NCBI GenBank assembly: GCA_963728075.1
Contig: CAVSIP010000001.1
Coordinates: 682,001 to 746,000 of the forward strand
Direction: 5' to 3'
Length of the DNA stretch: 64,000 nucleotides
Source of the DNA: CAVSIP01 sp963728075
GTDB taxonomy: Bacteria > Actinomycetota > Actinomycetes > JAFAQI01 > DASSKL01
Every line of letters begins with the position of its first letter. Within the stretch, counting starts at the first letter, position 1. Under the pieces are notes generated by a model that worked only from the letters and a program-made list of their open reading frames with translations, did not search any database and was not told where the DNA came from. Positions 27,578-36,418 of the stretch are shown here, piece after piece. The position numbers were made by a program, and so were the translations under genes.

Positions 27578-30086
27578 TCAGCTGTGGCCGCCTGTCACCA
27601 CCTGCGCCCAGCTGTCGACGAGCGCGGTGGCCCGGGCCGGCGTCGCCGGCCTCGGCCCACAGGTGCGTCACCGCCTCCGACGGGTCCGGCAGCACGAGCG
27701 TCCAGCCGCCGTCCGCCTCGGTGATCCGCACGCCGTCGGTGGTATCGAGTGGCCGGTCCCCCGCGGCCTCGACGACCATCCGCATGACCGTGCCCTTCGC
27801 CGCCCACGGTGTCGGTACGGTCCGCCGGGCCACGTTCGCGACCGGGATCCGCGCGTCGATCTCCGACAGGCGCAGGTGCGTGCGGGCGACCAGCCCGAGC
27901 AGGCGCACGAAGGCGGCGAGGGCGTCGAGGTGGGTGGAGAACTCCGGAACGATGAACCCGCCGCGCCCGTCGCCGGCGAAGAGCACGCTGCGGTCGAGGG
28001 CCGCCCGGGACAGGTCGTCGGGAGAGGTCGACGTCCAGCGCACCCCGCAGCCGTGGAAGCCGGCGACCCGCTCGGCGATCCGGGTGGTCGTGATGGGCAG
28101 GGCCACGTCGCCACGGTGCCGCTCCGCGGCCACGAGGTCCATGAGCACGAGCAGTGCGCGGTCGTCGGGGACCAGCTCGCCCCGCTCGTCCACGAGCGAG
28201 AGCCGCTCGGCCACGGGGTCGAACCGGATGCCGAACGCGGCGCGGGAGGAGGCCACGAGGTCGGCGAGCCGTTCCATCCCTCGCATGTGCTCGACGATGG
28301 TCTCGGTGGGCATGCTCTCGTCGAGCCGGCCGTTGACGGTCAGCACGTCGACGCCGAGCTGTCCGAGCAGGACCGGCAGCACGCTCGCGCCCGCCCCGCC
28401 GGCCGCGTCGACCACCACCCGCAAGCCCGCTTCGGCGATGCCCGTGGTGTCGACGGCGGCGAGCAGCTCGTGGGCGTAGGTGTCGATGAAGCGCGCGGGG
28501 AAGGTGAGGTCCGCGATCTCACCGGGGAAGGCGCGCCGGAACTCCTGGCGGCTGAAGACGCGCTCGACCCGGCGCTGCGCGGCCTGTGACAGGTCCGCGC
28601 CCCGCTCGTCGAGGAAGACGATGTCGATACCCTGCGCGTCGCCGGGCGTCGTACGCAGCAGCACTCCGCCGACGGCGTCGCTGTGCTCGGTCTCGAAGCG
28701 GGTGACGGGTGCCGGCGCCGACCTCCAGGTCCCGCACGTTGATGGCGCTCGCTGTCAGCGCACTCACCACCGCGCGCTTGAGCGCCCGCGCAGCCCGTGA
28801 GACGTCCCGCGACGTCACCACCATGCTGCCCTTGCTGCAACGTCGTGGCGTACGCGCTGGCCAGCCGCACGGCCAGCTCCGGGGTGATCTCGACGTTGAC
28901 CAGCCCGGACACGCCGCGCTGGCCGAACAGGCTGCGCTGGCCCCGGGACTCCCAGATGACGCTGGTGTTGACGACGGCGCCCGCCTCGATCGTCTTGAAC
29001 GGGTAGACCTTGACGTCGTGCGGAGAGGAACGCCTCCTCCTCGATGACGCAGTCGTCGCCGACGACCGCGCCCTCCTCCACCCGCGCACCGGCGCATCAC
29101 GTCGGTGTTCTTCCCGATCACGCAGCCGCGCAGGTTGGCGTGCGGAGGCCGACGAAGACGTTGTCGTGCACGCACCGCCCGGTGCAGGAACGCGCCGTTC
29201 TTCACCACCACGTTGTTGCCGAGGACGGTGTACTCCCGCAGCTCCGCGCCGGCTTCGACCTTGCTGTAGTCGCCGACGAGCACGGGGCCCTTGACGACGG
29301 CCTCCGGGTCGACCTCGGCGCCCTCCCCCACCCAGACGCCGGGCGCCATCTCGAAGCCGTCGATGTCGACGTCGACCTGGCGGTTGAGCACGTCCGCGTG
29401 CGCCTTGAGGTAGCTCTCGTGGGTCCCGACGTCCTCCCAGTAGCCGTCTGCGACGTACCCGTACAGCGGCGCGCCGGCGCGCAGCAGCGCGGGGAACACG
29501 TCGCCCGGACCAGTCGACCACCTCGTCCACCGGCACGTGGTCGAGCACCTCGGGCTCCATCACGTAGATGCCGGTGTTGACGGTGTCCGAGAACACCTGG
29601 CCCCAGGTGGGCTTCTCCAGGAAACGGTCGATGCGGCCGTCCTCGCCGGTGATGACGATGCCGAACTCGAGGGGGTTCGGCACGGACTTCAAGCCGACCG
29701 TGACCAGCGCCGCCCGCTCGCGGTGGAACCGCACCATCTCCTGCAGGTCGATGTCGGTGAGCGCGTCCCCGGAGATGACGAGGAAGGGCTCGTCGCCGCA
29801 GCGCGTCCTCGGCGTTCTTCACGCTGCCCGCCGTGCCCAGCGGGCGCTGCTCGGTGGCGTACTGCAGGGCCATGCCCAGCTCCTCGCCGTCGCCGAAGTA
29901 GTTGCGCACCAGCGAGGCGAGGAACTGCACGGTGACGACGGTCTCGTCGAAGCCGTGGCGGCGGAGCAGCCGCAGGACGTGCTCCATGATCGGTCGGTTG
30001 GCGACCGGGAGCAGCGGCTTCGGCAGGTTCGCGGTCATCGGGCGCAGCCGACTGCCCTCGCCGCCCGCCATCACGACGGCCCTCAC
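27578..30086 (-). pseudogene. Sugar-nucleotidyltransferase / phosphomutase-like gene, multiple frameshifts
   Basis: The gene runs from a leaderless GTG at 30086 to TGA at 27578-27580 in several frames. Domains: NTP-transferase (MAGGEGSRLRPMTANLPKPL; FLEKPTWGQVFSDTVNTGIY), left-handed beta-helix repeats (GDYSKVEAGAELREYTVLGN; GCVIGKNTDVM), then a phosphohexomutase-like domain (NVEITPELAVRLASAYATTL; FHGCGVRWTSTSPDD). This matches actinobacterial mannose-1-phosphate guanylyltransferase-type proteins of about 830 aa. I count nine shifts, near 29800, 29505, 29170, 29150, 29089, 29022, 28834, 28716 and 27655, mostly one extra base. Residues between shifts are well conserved, so base-calling error is more likely than decay. 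The gene would supply GDP-mannose, or an analogous sugar nucleotide, for Ppm1-type enzymes. Confidence 0.8.
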
Positions 30087-30093
30087 GGGCGGG

Positions 30094-30099
30094 AACGTA
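30094..30099 (-). promoter_or_regulatory. -10 box (TACGTT) for the nucleotidyltransferase gene
   Basis: TACGTT on the minus strand ends 7 bases before the GTG at 30086; no ribosome binding site. Confidence 0.45.
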
Positions 30100-30113
30100 A
30101 CAGAGCGCGGCCG

Positions 30114-31445
30114 CTATGACCCGGGACTGTCGTCCTCCTCGATCACCAGACCCAGCGAGCGGAACTGCTCCACGGGTCGGTGGTAGCCCCGTTCCACGTG
30201 CCCCACGCCGCTGAGCCGGCTGGGCCCGTCGGCGACGGCGGCAGCCAGCAGGTAGGCGAAGCCGCCGCGCACATCCGGAACGCGGATGTCCGCACCGATG
30301 AGCGGGCTGCGCCCGCGGATCACGGCCGAGTGCAGGTAGTCGGTCTCGTGGAACCGGCAGGCCGGCCCGCCCAGGCACTGGTCGAACAGCTCGATCTCGG
30401 CGCCCATGGTGCGCAGCGCGTCGACGTAGCCGAACCGCTCCTCGAACACCGTCTCGTGGATCACCGACAGCCCGTGCGCCTGCGTGGCCAGGACGGCCAA
30501 CGGCTGCTGCCAGTCCGTCATGAACCCCGGGTGGGTGTCGGTGTGCACCGCCACCGCCCGCAGCGCCTCGCCACCCCTCGCCTTGACGTAGTCGTCGACG
30601 ATCTCGAGGTCCGCGCCCATGCGGCGCAGGGTCGTCAGCGCCGTCACGAGGTCGTCCTGGCGGACGCCGCGTACCGCGACCTCGCCGTCGGTGATGAGGG
30701 CGGCGACGAGGTAGGAGAACGCCTCGAGGCGGTCCCCGGCGAGCCGGTGGGACGCCGGGCCCAGGGCCGGTACGCCCTCGACCACCCAGCGGCGGTTGGG
30801 GCGCAGCTCCACCTGCGCCCCCATGCGCTGCAGGAACAGGGCGAGCTCGACGATCTCCGGCTCGATCGCGGCGTTCTCGATGACCGTGCGTCCCTCCGCG
30901 CCGACGGCGCTGAGCAGCACGGTCTCGGTCGCGCCCACGCTGGGGAACGGCAGCCGGATGCGGGCCCCGTGCAGGCGGACCGCCTTGGCGTGCACCCCCT
31001 CGGGGCTGGTCTCGATCTCCGCGCCCATGTTCCGCAGGGCCTCGACGTGGAAGTCCACCGGCCGGGTGCCGATCTGGTCGCCGCCGACCAGTGGGACGAA
31101 CGCCTCGCCGTGCCGGTGCAGCAGCGGGCCGAGCAGGAGGATGGGGATGCGGTTACGCCCGGAGAAGCTCGTGGGCACGTCCGGCGTGGTCAACGTGGTG
31201 GCGTCGACGACGACCCGCGGCCCGTCCCGCAGCACCTGCGCGCCGAGCGCCTCGAGCATGTCGCCGGTGATGAGCACGTCGCCGACGTCGGGGGCGTTGT
31301 CGATGACGCACGGGCCGCCGGCCAGCACGGCGGCGACCATGTGCTTGGTGACCGCGTTCTTCGCCCCGGCGACCGTCACCTCGCCGCGGAGCGGGCCGAC
31401 GGGTTCGACCCGCCACGACTTGGTTTCCCGTTGCACCTGCGTCAC
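30114..31445 (-). CDS. murA: UDP-N-acetylglucosamine 1-carboxyvinyltransferase
   Basis: 443 aa from the GTG at 31445, the normal length. The fold repeats are clear (VTVAGAKNAVTKHMVAAVLA with the Lys of the active site; VGATETVLLSAVGAEGRTVI; DRLEAFSYLVAALI; DVRGGFAYLLAAAVADGP). The loop that in E. coli holds Cys115 (GGCAIGARP) reads GGDQIGTRPVDFH, so D123 replaces the Cys. The same change occurs in mycobacterial MurA and confers intrinsic fosfomycin resistance. It catalyses the first committed step of peptidoglycan synthesis. Possibly one of two MurA paralogues in this genome. Confidence 0.92.
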   Translation of the reverse strand: MTQVQRETKSWRVEPVGPLRGEVTVAGAKNAVTKHMVAAVLAGGPCVIDNAPDVGDVLITGDMLEALGAQVLRDGPRVVVDATTLTTPDVPTSFSGRNRIPILLLGPLLHRHGEAFVPLVGGDQIGTRPVDFHVEALRNMGAEIETSPEGVHAKAVRLHGARIRLPFPSVGATETVLLSAVGAEGRTVIENAAIEPEIVELALFLQRMGAQVELRPNRRWVVEGVPALGPASHRLAGDRLEAFSYLVAALITDGEVAVRGVRQDDLVTALTTLRRMGADLEIVDDYVKARGGEALRAVAVHTDTHPGFMTDWQQPLAVLATQAHGLSVIHETVFEERFGYVDALRTMGAEIELFDQCLGGPACRFHETDYLHSAVIRGRSPLIGADIRVPDVRGGFAYLLAAAVADGPSRLSGVGHVERGYHRPVEQFRSLGLVIEEDDSPGS

Positions 31446-31491
31446 GGGACCATCATCGCGGTTCGGGACCGGATCGGCCAAAGCGTGCGCG

Positions 31492-31497
31492 TAGCGT
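31492..31497 (+). promoter_or_regulatory. -10 box (TAGCGT) for the VOC gene
   Basis: TAGCGT lies 6 bases before the GTG at 31504, in the 58-bp gap to divergent murA. Leaderless start inferred. Confidence 0.45.
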
Positions 31498-31503
31498 GCC
31501 GGT

Positions 31504-32178
31504 GTGGTCTTGCTTGCCAAACCGGCACTCGACGTCGGGATCTACACCGAGGACTGGGACGCCGCGCGCGCGTTCTACGTCGACCGGCTCGGCCTGACGT
31601 ACGAGGAGCTGCTCAAGGTCGGCGGCGGTGTGCACCAGCACCGGCTGACGCTCGGCGGGGGTGTGCTGAAGGTCAACGCCAGCCGGACGCCCCTGGCGAC
31701 GGAACCCGGCCCGTACGCCGGGCTGGTGGTGGCGCGCCCTGTGGCGACCACGGCCACCGACCTGGTCGACCCGGTGGGCGTGCCGGTCAGGCTGGTGCGG
31801 CCCGGGACCGATGGCGTGGCGCAGCTGGCCGTCCGCGTGCGCACGCGCGACCCGTCGGCGTACCGGCACTTCGCGGTGGACGGACTCGGTGCCGAGGAGC
31901 TGGCGCCCGACCGCCTGCGGGTGGGGACCACGGTGCTCCTGCTGGAGCGGGCGGCCGGCGATCCCGTCGGAGGCGCCCTGCGTTGCCGCGGCCTGCGCTA
32001 CCTCACCGTGCAGGTGCACGACTGCGTGGCCGAGCACCGCCGGCTGGTCGACGGCGGGTATGCGACCGAAGGAGCGGCGCCGGTCCGGCTCGGTGACGTC
32101 GCGCGCATCTCCTTCGTCCGCGACCCGGACGGCGGGTGGGTGGAGATCTCCCAGCGCGCGACCCTGACGAGCCTGTAG
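31504..32178 (+). CDS. VOC (glyoxalase/dioxygenase fold) family protein
   Basis: 224 aa with two beta-alpha-beta-beta-beta modules. Module one: LDVGIYTEDWDAARAFYVDR and GGGVHQHRLTLGGGVLKVN. Module two: LRYLTVQVHDCVAEHRRLVD and ISFVRDPDGGWVEIS. Candidate metal ligands are H and E positions in these strands, but I cannot tell whether the site is complete. Members act on small molecules (glyoxalases, dioxygenases, resistance proteins). Twelve bases separate it from the crotonase gene, so the two form an operon. Confidence 0.8.
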   Translation: MVLLAKPALDVGIYTEDWDAARAFYVDRLGLTYEELLKVGGGVHQHRLTLGGGVLKVNASRTPLATEPGPYAGLVVARPVATTATDLVDPVGVPVRLVRPGTDGVAQLAVRVRTRDPSAYRHFAVDGLGAEELAPDRLRVGTTVLLLERAAGDPVGGALRCRGLRYLTVQVHDCVAEHRRLVDGGYATEGAAPVRLGDVARISFVRDPDGGWVEISQRATLTSL

Positions 32179-32189
32179 AGGAGAACGCG

Positions 32190-32957
32190 ATGAGCGATGC
32201 GGTCACGGTGGAGCGCGACGGCCCGGTCACGACGGTCGTGCTGCACCGTCCGGATGTGCGCAACGCGGTGGACCGGCCGACCGCCGAAGCGCTGGCGGAG
32301 GCGTTCCGGGCCTTCGAGGCGGACGACGGGGCGCTCGTCGCCGTGCTGTGGGGTGCGGGCGGGACGTTCTGCGCAGGGGCGGACCTCAAGGCGGTGGCGG
32401 CCGGGCGGGGCAACCGCGTGGCGCCTACCGGGGACGGCCCGATGGGGCCGACCCGGATGCAGCTGAGCAAGCCGGTGGTCGCCGCGGTCGCGGGGCACGC
32501 GGTCGCGGGCGGGCTGGAGCTGGCCCTGTGGTGCGACCTGCGCGTGGTGGAGGACGACGCCGTGCTCGGGGTGTTCTGCCGGCGCTGGGGGGTGCCGCTC
32601 ATCGACGGAGGTACGGTCCGCCTGCCCCGGCTCATCGGCCTGTCCCGCGCGCTCGACCTCATCCTCACCGGCCGGGCGGTCGGCGCCGAGGAGGCGCTGG
32701 CGATCGGGCTCGCCAACCGGGTCGTCCCTGCCGGCACGTCACGCGCGGAGGCCGAGCGTCTCGCCGCCGAGATCGCCCGGTTCCCGCAGCTGTGCCTGAG
32801 CAACGACCGGGCCTCGGCGTACGAGGGCCTCGGCCTGCCCTTCGCAGCCGCGATGGCGAACGAGCTGCAGCACGGGCAGGTCGCGCTCGAGCACGAAGCG
32901 GGGGTGGGCGCCGCGCGGTTCGCCGGCGGTGCCGGCCGGCACGGCGCCCCTGCGTGA
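32190..32957 (+). CDS. Enoyl-CoA hydratase/isomerase (crotonase) family protein
   Basis: 255 aa, ATG at 32190 with AGGAG upstream. Crotonase features: RPDVRNAVDRPTAEALAEAF, oxyanion-hole segments GTFCAGADLKAVA and VAGHAVAGGLELALWCDLRV, then RRWGVPLIDGGTVRLPRLIG. The segment that usually carries the catalytic Glu (PE..GTxPGAGGT) reads PLIDGGTVRL here, so both usual Glu residues seem absent or moved; hydratase activity is therefore doubtful. It may act on another acyl-CoA. Downstream of the VOC gene in the same operon. Confidence 0.82.
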   Translation: MSDAVTVERDGPVTTVVLHRPDVRNAVDRPTAEALAEAFRAFEADDGALVAVLWGAGGTFCAGADLKAVAAGRGNRVAPTGDGPMGPTRMQLSKPVVAAVAGHAVAGGLELALWCDLRVVEDDAVLGVFCRRWGVPLIDGGTVRLPRLIGLSRALDLILTGRAVGAEEALAIGLANRVVPAGTSRAEAERLAAEIARFPQLCLSNDRASAYEGLGLPFAAAMANELQHGQVALEHEAGVGAARFAGGAGRHGAPA

Positions 32958-32959
32958 GG

Positions 32960-33556
32960 TCAGGCGGCCGGCCCCGCCACGATGCGCCGGGCCGCGCTGC
33001 CGGGGTACTCGGACCGCGTCAACGTCCACACGGCCGTACGGCCGGTCTCCGAGGCCACGGCGGGGTCGCGCGGGCGCTCGCCGGTACGGCGGTAGCCGAG
33101 CCGGCGAGGCACCGCCGCGCTGGCCGCGTTGCCGACGTCGTGGTGGATCTCGACGCGGCCGACCTCCGGAAGTGCGAGGCCGGCGGCGGTGACCGCGGCC
33201 GCGGCGCGGGTCCCGATGCCGCGGCGGACCCGGTCGACGTGCACCCAGTAGCCGATCTCCAGCCAGTCGGCGGCGCGCACGTGCAGCCCGACGCCGCCGA
33301 CGAGGCACCCGCCGTCCAGCACCGCGTACTGAAACGCGGTCCGCTCCGCCCAGGCCTGCTCGGCATCGGCGAGGAACTGCTCGGCGGTCTCCCGGCCGTA
33401 GCCCGCCGCCCAGGGCAGCCAGCGGCTCAGATGCTCCTCGGAGGCGGTGACGGCGGCACTCAGCGCCGCCGCGTCCGAGGTACGCCACCGCCGCACGCGG
33501 AGGCCGGCGACGTCGAGCCGCCCGGTGGGCGACGACGTCACGGTCGGCTCGGGCAC
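32960..33556 (-). CDS. GNAT-family N-acetyltransferase (RimJ/RimL type)
   Basis: 198 aa from the GTG at 33556 (start uncertain). Fold elements: LRVRRWRTSDAAALSAAVTA, FQYAVLDGGCLVGGVGLHV, LEIGYWVHVDRVRRGIGTRA (the acetyl-CoA pyrophosphate loop RRGIGT) and HHDVGNAASAAVPRRLGY. The VHVDRVRRGIG and N-x-AS-x-x-V-x-x-x-LGY pattern is typical of the ribosomal-protein alanine acetyltransferase-like group. Substrate not known. Convergent with the crotonase gene by two bases. Confidence 0.85.
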   Translation of the reverse strand: MPEPTVTSSPTGRLDVAGLRVRRWRTSDAAALSAAVTASEEHLSRWLPWAAGYGRETAEQFLADAEQAWAERTAFQYAVLDGGCLVGGVGLHVRAADWLEIGYWVHVDRVRRGIGTRAAAAVTAAGLALPEVGRVEIHHDVGNAASAAVPRRLGYRRTGERPRDPAVASETGRTAVWTLTRSEYPGSAARRIVAGPAA

Positions 33557-33606
33557 CGCCTGATGGTGGCCGCTGCGCCGGTGCGCTGGCAACCCGGTTC
33601 GACACG

Positions 33607-33612
33607 TACGGT
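33607..33612 (+). promoter_or_regulatory. -10 box (TACGGT) for the decarboxylase gene
   Basis: TACGGT lies 6 bases before the GTG at 33619; leaderless transcription is likely. Confidence 0.45.
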
Positions 33613-33618
33613 GCTGCT

Positions 33619-35100
33619 GTGGCCGATCAGCCTGACCCGGGGCACATGACCCCGGAACAGTTCCGGGCCTACGGGCACCAGGCGGTGGACTGGCTCGCCG
33701 ACTACTTCGCGGGCCTCGAGTCGTTGCCCGTGCGGTCTCAGGCGTCCCCCGGAGACGTCCGGGCCGGACTGCCGGCCCACCCGCCCGAGCAGGGCGAGCC
33801 GTTCGACCGGGTGCTCGCGGACCTGGACCGGGTGGTGGTGCCCGGACTCACCCACTGGCAGCACCCGAGCTTCTTCGCGTACTTCCCGGCCAACGCGTCC
33901 GGGCCGTCAGTGCTCGCCGAGCTGCTGTCGGCGGGCCTCGGCGTGCAGGGGATGCTCTGGGCCACGAGTCCCGGGTGCACCGAGCTCGAGTCGCTGGTGG
34001 TGGACTGGCTCGCCGAGCTGCTGGGTCTGCCGGAGCACTTCCGCACCGACGGCCCCGGCGGAGGGGTGATCGAGGACTCGGCCTCGAGCGCCGCCCTGGT
34101 GGCCATGGTCGCGGCGCTGCACCGGGCCAGTGACGGCCAGGTCGGGCGAGGCGGCATCGACCGCCGTTACCGGGTGTACGCATCGTCGCAGACCCACTCC
34201 TCGGTCGCCAAGGATGCGCGGGTCGCCGGGCTGGGTGCGGACGGGGTTCGCGTGGTCGACGTGGATCCGCACACCCTGGCGATGGATCCAGCCGCTCTCG
34301 AGGCCGTGATCGTCGAGGACGAGGTGGCCGGTGTCGTCCCAGCGATCGTCTGCGCCACGGTGGGGACGACGTCCACGACGGCCGTCGACCCGGTACGGGC
34401 GATCGGCGAGGTGGCCCGCCGGCACGGGGTGTGGCTGCACGTGGACGCCGCGTACGCCGGTGTCGCCGCCGTGCTGCCGGAGCTGCGCTGGGTCAACGAC
34501 GGCGTGGCCGAGTACGCGGACTCCTACTGCACCAACCCGCACAAGTGGCTGCTCACGAACTTCGACTGCACGGCGCTGTGGGTCGCAGATCGGCGCCCGC
34601 TGACACAGGCGCTGTCGATCCTGCCCGAGTACCTGCGCAACGCGGCGACGGAGTCCGGCGCGGTCATCGACTACCGAGACTGGCAGGTGCCCCTCGGGAG
34701 GCGGTTCCGCGCGCTCAAGCTCTGGGCGGTGCTGCGCTGGTACGGCGCGGCGGGCCTGCGGGCGCACGTGCAGCGGGGCATCGACCTCGCCGCGGAGCTC
34801 GCCGGCCTGGTCCGCGGTGACGACGCGTTCGTCCTCCACGCGGAGCCGGCCTTCGGGCTGGTGGTGTTCCGTCCGCGCTGGCCGGGGCTCCCGCCGGATG
34901 GGGCGGACGCGGCGACCGAGGCGCTGCTCGAGCGGCTCAACGCCTCCGGCGAGCTCTACCTGACGCACACCAAGGTCGACGGCCGCACCATGCTGCGGGT
35001 CGCCATCGGCGCGCCGGCGACCACGCGGCGGCACGTGCTCACCGCCTGGGAGCGCATCCGGAGCGAGGTCAGAGCAGGCCGCGCGCCCGAGCCAGGCTGA
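33619..35100 (+). CDS. PLP-dependent aromatic-L-amino-acid decarboxylase-like protein
   Basis: 493-aa group II decarboxylase. N-terminal substrate/dimer segment WLADYFAGLESLPVRSQA, then FAYFPANASGPSVLAELLSA, PGCTELESLVVDWLAELLGL, the His/Ser patch SSQTHSSVAKDARVAGLGAD and the PLP lysine K309 in NPHKWLLTNFDCTALWV. Domain order and length match tyrosine, tryptophan or DOPA decarboxylases. The product would be an amine. Leaderless GTG. Its 3' end overlaps the convergent LuxR gene by 32 bases. Confidence 0.9.
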   Translation: MADQPDPGHMTPEQFRAYGHQAVDWLADYFAGLESLPVRSQASPGDVRAGLPAHPPEQGEPFDRVLADLDRVVVPGLTHWQHPSFFAYFPANASGPSVLAELLSAGLGVQGMLWATSPGCTELESLVVDWLAELLGLPEHFRTDGPGGGVIEDSASSAALVAMVAALHRASDGQVGRGGIDRRYRVYASSQTHSSVAKDARVAGLGADGVRVVDVDPHTLAMDPAALEAVIVEDEVAGVVPAIVCATVGTTSTTAVDPVRAIGEVARRHGVWLHVDAAYAGVAAVLPELRWVNDGVAEYADSYCTNPHKWLLTNFDCTALWVADRRPLTQALSILPEYLRNAATESGAVIDYRDWQVPLGRRFRALKLWAVLRWYGAAGLRAHVQRGIDLAAELAGLVRGDDAFVLHAEPAFGLVVFRPRWPGLPPDGADAATEALLERLNASGELYLTHTKVDGRTMLRVAIGAPATTRRHVLTAWERIRSEVRAGRAPEPG

Positions 35101-35752
35101 CGGCCTCGGCACGCGAGTTGACGCCCAGTTTCCGGTAGACGTGCCGGACGTGCGTCTTGAGCGTGTTGAGGGTGACGTGCAGCTCGCGGGCGACGCGCTG
35201 CAGCGGCTGCCCGGTGGCCAGCTGCGCGAGGACCGCGCTCTCCCGGTCCGTGAGCGGGGAGCCCGCCGGTGAGCGCGCGGCCGGGACGAGTGAGACGTCG
35301 GTCATCGCGGGCAGGCGGTGCAGCTCGCGGGCCTGGTCGGCGGCCAGGGTCTGCAGCCGGTCACGCATCGAGGCGTGGAACGAGCGCTCGGTGGCGAAGG
35401 CCAGCTCCACCGCACCGATGCAGCCGCCGTTGACGACGAGCGGGAGGAACGCGAACGCCCGGTACCGGGCGTACGGCAACGCGACGACGACAGGGTAGGC
35501 GCGGGTGAGCGAGCCGAGCGTCTCGTAGAACAGCGGCTGGGCGGTGCGCACGCAGGTCGCCGGAGGCAGCTCCGCGCCGACGGGGATGTCATGGAGGTGA
35601 CCGAACGGCCCGCCGTCGTACCCCTCGGACCGGACGACCTCCAAGGTGCTGCCGGTGGCGTCGACGACGAGGATCGACCAGGCGTCCGCGCCGAACTGCT
35701 CGAGTTCGGCTACAAGGGGCGCCGCGTCGACGGCGCGCAGACGCGCCTGCAC
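35069..35752 (-). CDS. LuxR-type regulator with GAF-like sensor domain
   Basis: 227 aa, GTG start with CAGGATCAGG nearby. Residues 1-150 look like a GAF fold (WSILVVDATGSTLEVVRSEG, PVVVALPYARYRAFAFLPLV, GGCIGAVELAFATERSFHAS). The C-terminal HTH is LTDRESAVLAQLATGQPLQR then LHVTLNTLKTHVRHVYRKLG. No receiver domain, so it probably senses a small molecule. It overlaps the decarboxylase gene by 32 bases at their 3' ends, which could give antisense effects. Confidence 0.82.
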   Translation of the reverse strand: MQARLRAVDAAPLVAELEQFGADAWSILVVDATGSTLEVVRSEGYDGGPFGHLHDIPVGAELPPATCVRTAQPLFYETLGSLTRAYPVVVALPYARYRAFAFLPLVVNGGCIGAVELAFATERSFHASMRDRLQTLAADQARELHRLPAMTDVSLVPAARSPAGSPLTDRESAVLAQLATGQPLQRVARELHVTLNTLKTHVRHVYRKLGVNSRAEAVSLARARGLL

Positions 35753-35824
35753 ACCTGATCCTGGTCACACCCGGGCTCGCCCCGCCATGGTCCGAAGTCA
35801 CTGCCCCGTGGGCCCCCGTGCTCT

Positions 35825-36160
35825 TCAGGCAGCAAGCAGCGGGTCGAGCCCGGTGAGCTCGAGCAGGCGCCGCACGGTGCGCGGCGCGTTCGCGACCCGG
35901 AGGCTGCCACCGTCGGCGGCGAGTGCCTGGGAGGCCGGCGCGATGGCCGACACGAGGTGGGAGTCGCAAAAGCCGACCCGGGAGAAGTCGAGCACGACCT
36001 CTTGGGGTGCGGACGCGCGGGCCCGAGCCAGCGCGGCCCGCAGCGCGGCGACGGTGGCCATGTCCACGTCACCCCGCACGCTCACCAGCACCGTGCCGTC
36101 CTGGCGAACGAGGACCACGTGGGGCGCGAACGGGTCGGCGGGGCCGCGGGTTCCGGTCAC
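35825..36160 (-). CDS. STAS-domain protein (anti-sigma-factor antagonist-like)
   Basis: 111 aa, GTG start. The STAS core is VVLDFSRVGFCDSHLVSAIA, where D66-S67 marks the position of the phosphorylatable Ser of SpoIIAA-like antagonists. Only one domain. These proteins bind anti-sigma kinases of the RsbW type. No such kinase is nearby, so its partner is elsewhere. It is just upstream of the tRNA-Pro insertion site, transcribed away from it. Confidence 0.88.
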   Translation of the reverse strand: MTGTRGPADPFAPHVVLVRQDGTVLVSVRGDVDMATVAALRAALARARASAPQEVVLDFSRVGFCDSHLVSAIAPASQALAADGGSLRVANAPRTVRRLLELTGLDPLLAA

Positions 36161-36252
36161 GATCGGACAACCGTCACCAGGCGCCGCAGCGTTACGCCCG
36201 AACGGAGGATCGGTGCGCCGGCCAGGTGGCGCGCGCGCCCGGCGCTCTCGGC

Positions 36253-36258
36253 TAGGAT
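36253..36258 (+). promoter_or_regulatory. -10 box (TAGGAT) of the tRNA-Pro gene
   Basis: TAGGAT 10 bases before the tRNA 5' end. No clear -35. Confidence 0.5.
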
Positions 36259-36268
36259 CGACGCGTCG

Positions 36269-36343
<75 letters not shown>

Positions 36344-36360
36344 GAGTAAATGCCCAGGTC

Positions 36361-36386
36361 AGAGCCGGTCCGGCAGGACCGGCTCT
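36361..36386 (+). terminator. Hairpin after the tRNA
   Basis: AGAGCCGGTCC and GGACCGGCTCT form a perfect 11-bp stem with loop GGCA. Likely tRNA terminator. It overlaps an upstream in-frame start for the integrase, favouring a start further down. Confidence 0.65.
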
Positions 36387-36418
36387 ACTGCTGTCCGGAC
36401 CGGATGTATGCGCCATGT

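Noticed and set aside
26643..28664. A 673-aa fusion of a phosphomutase domain to DUF881
   Set aside because: It arises only from a frameshift near 27655; the natural stop of the first gene is at 27578 and the DUF881 gene has its own ATG at 27542.
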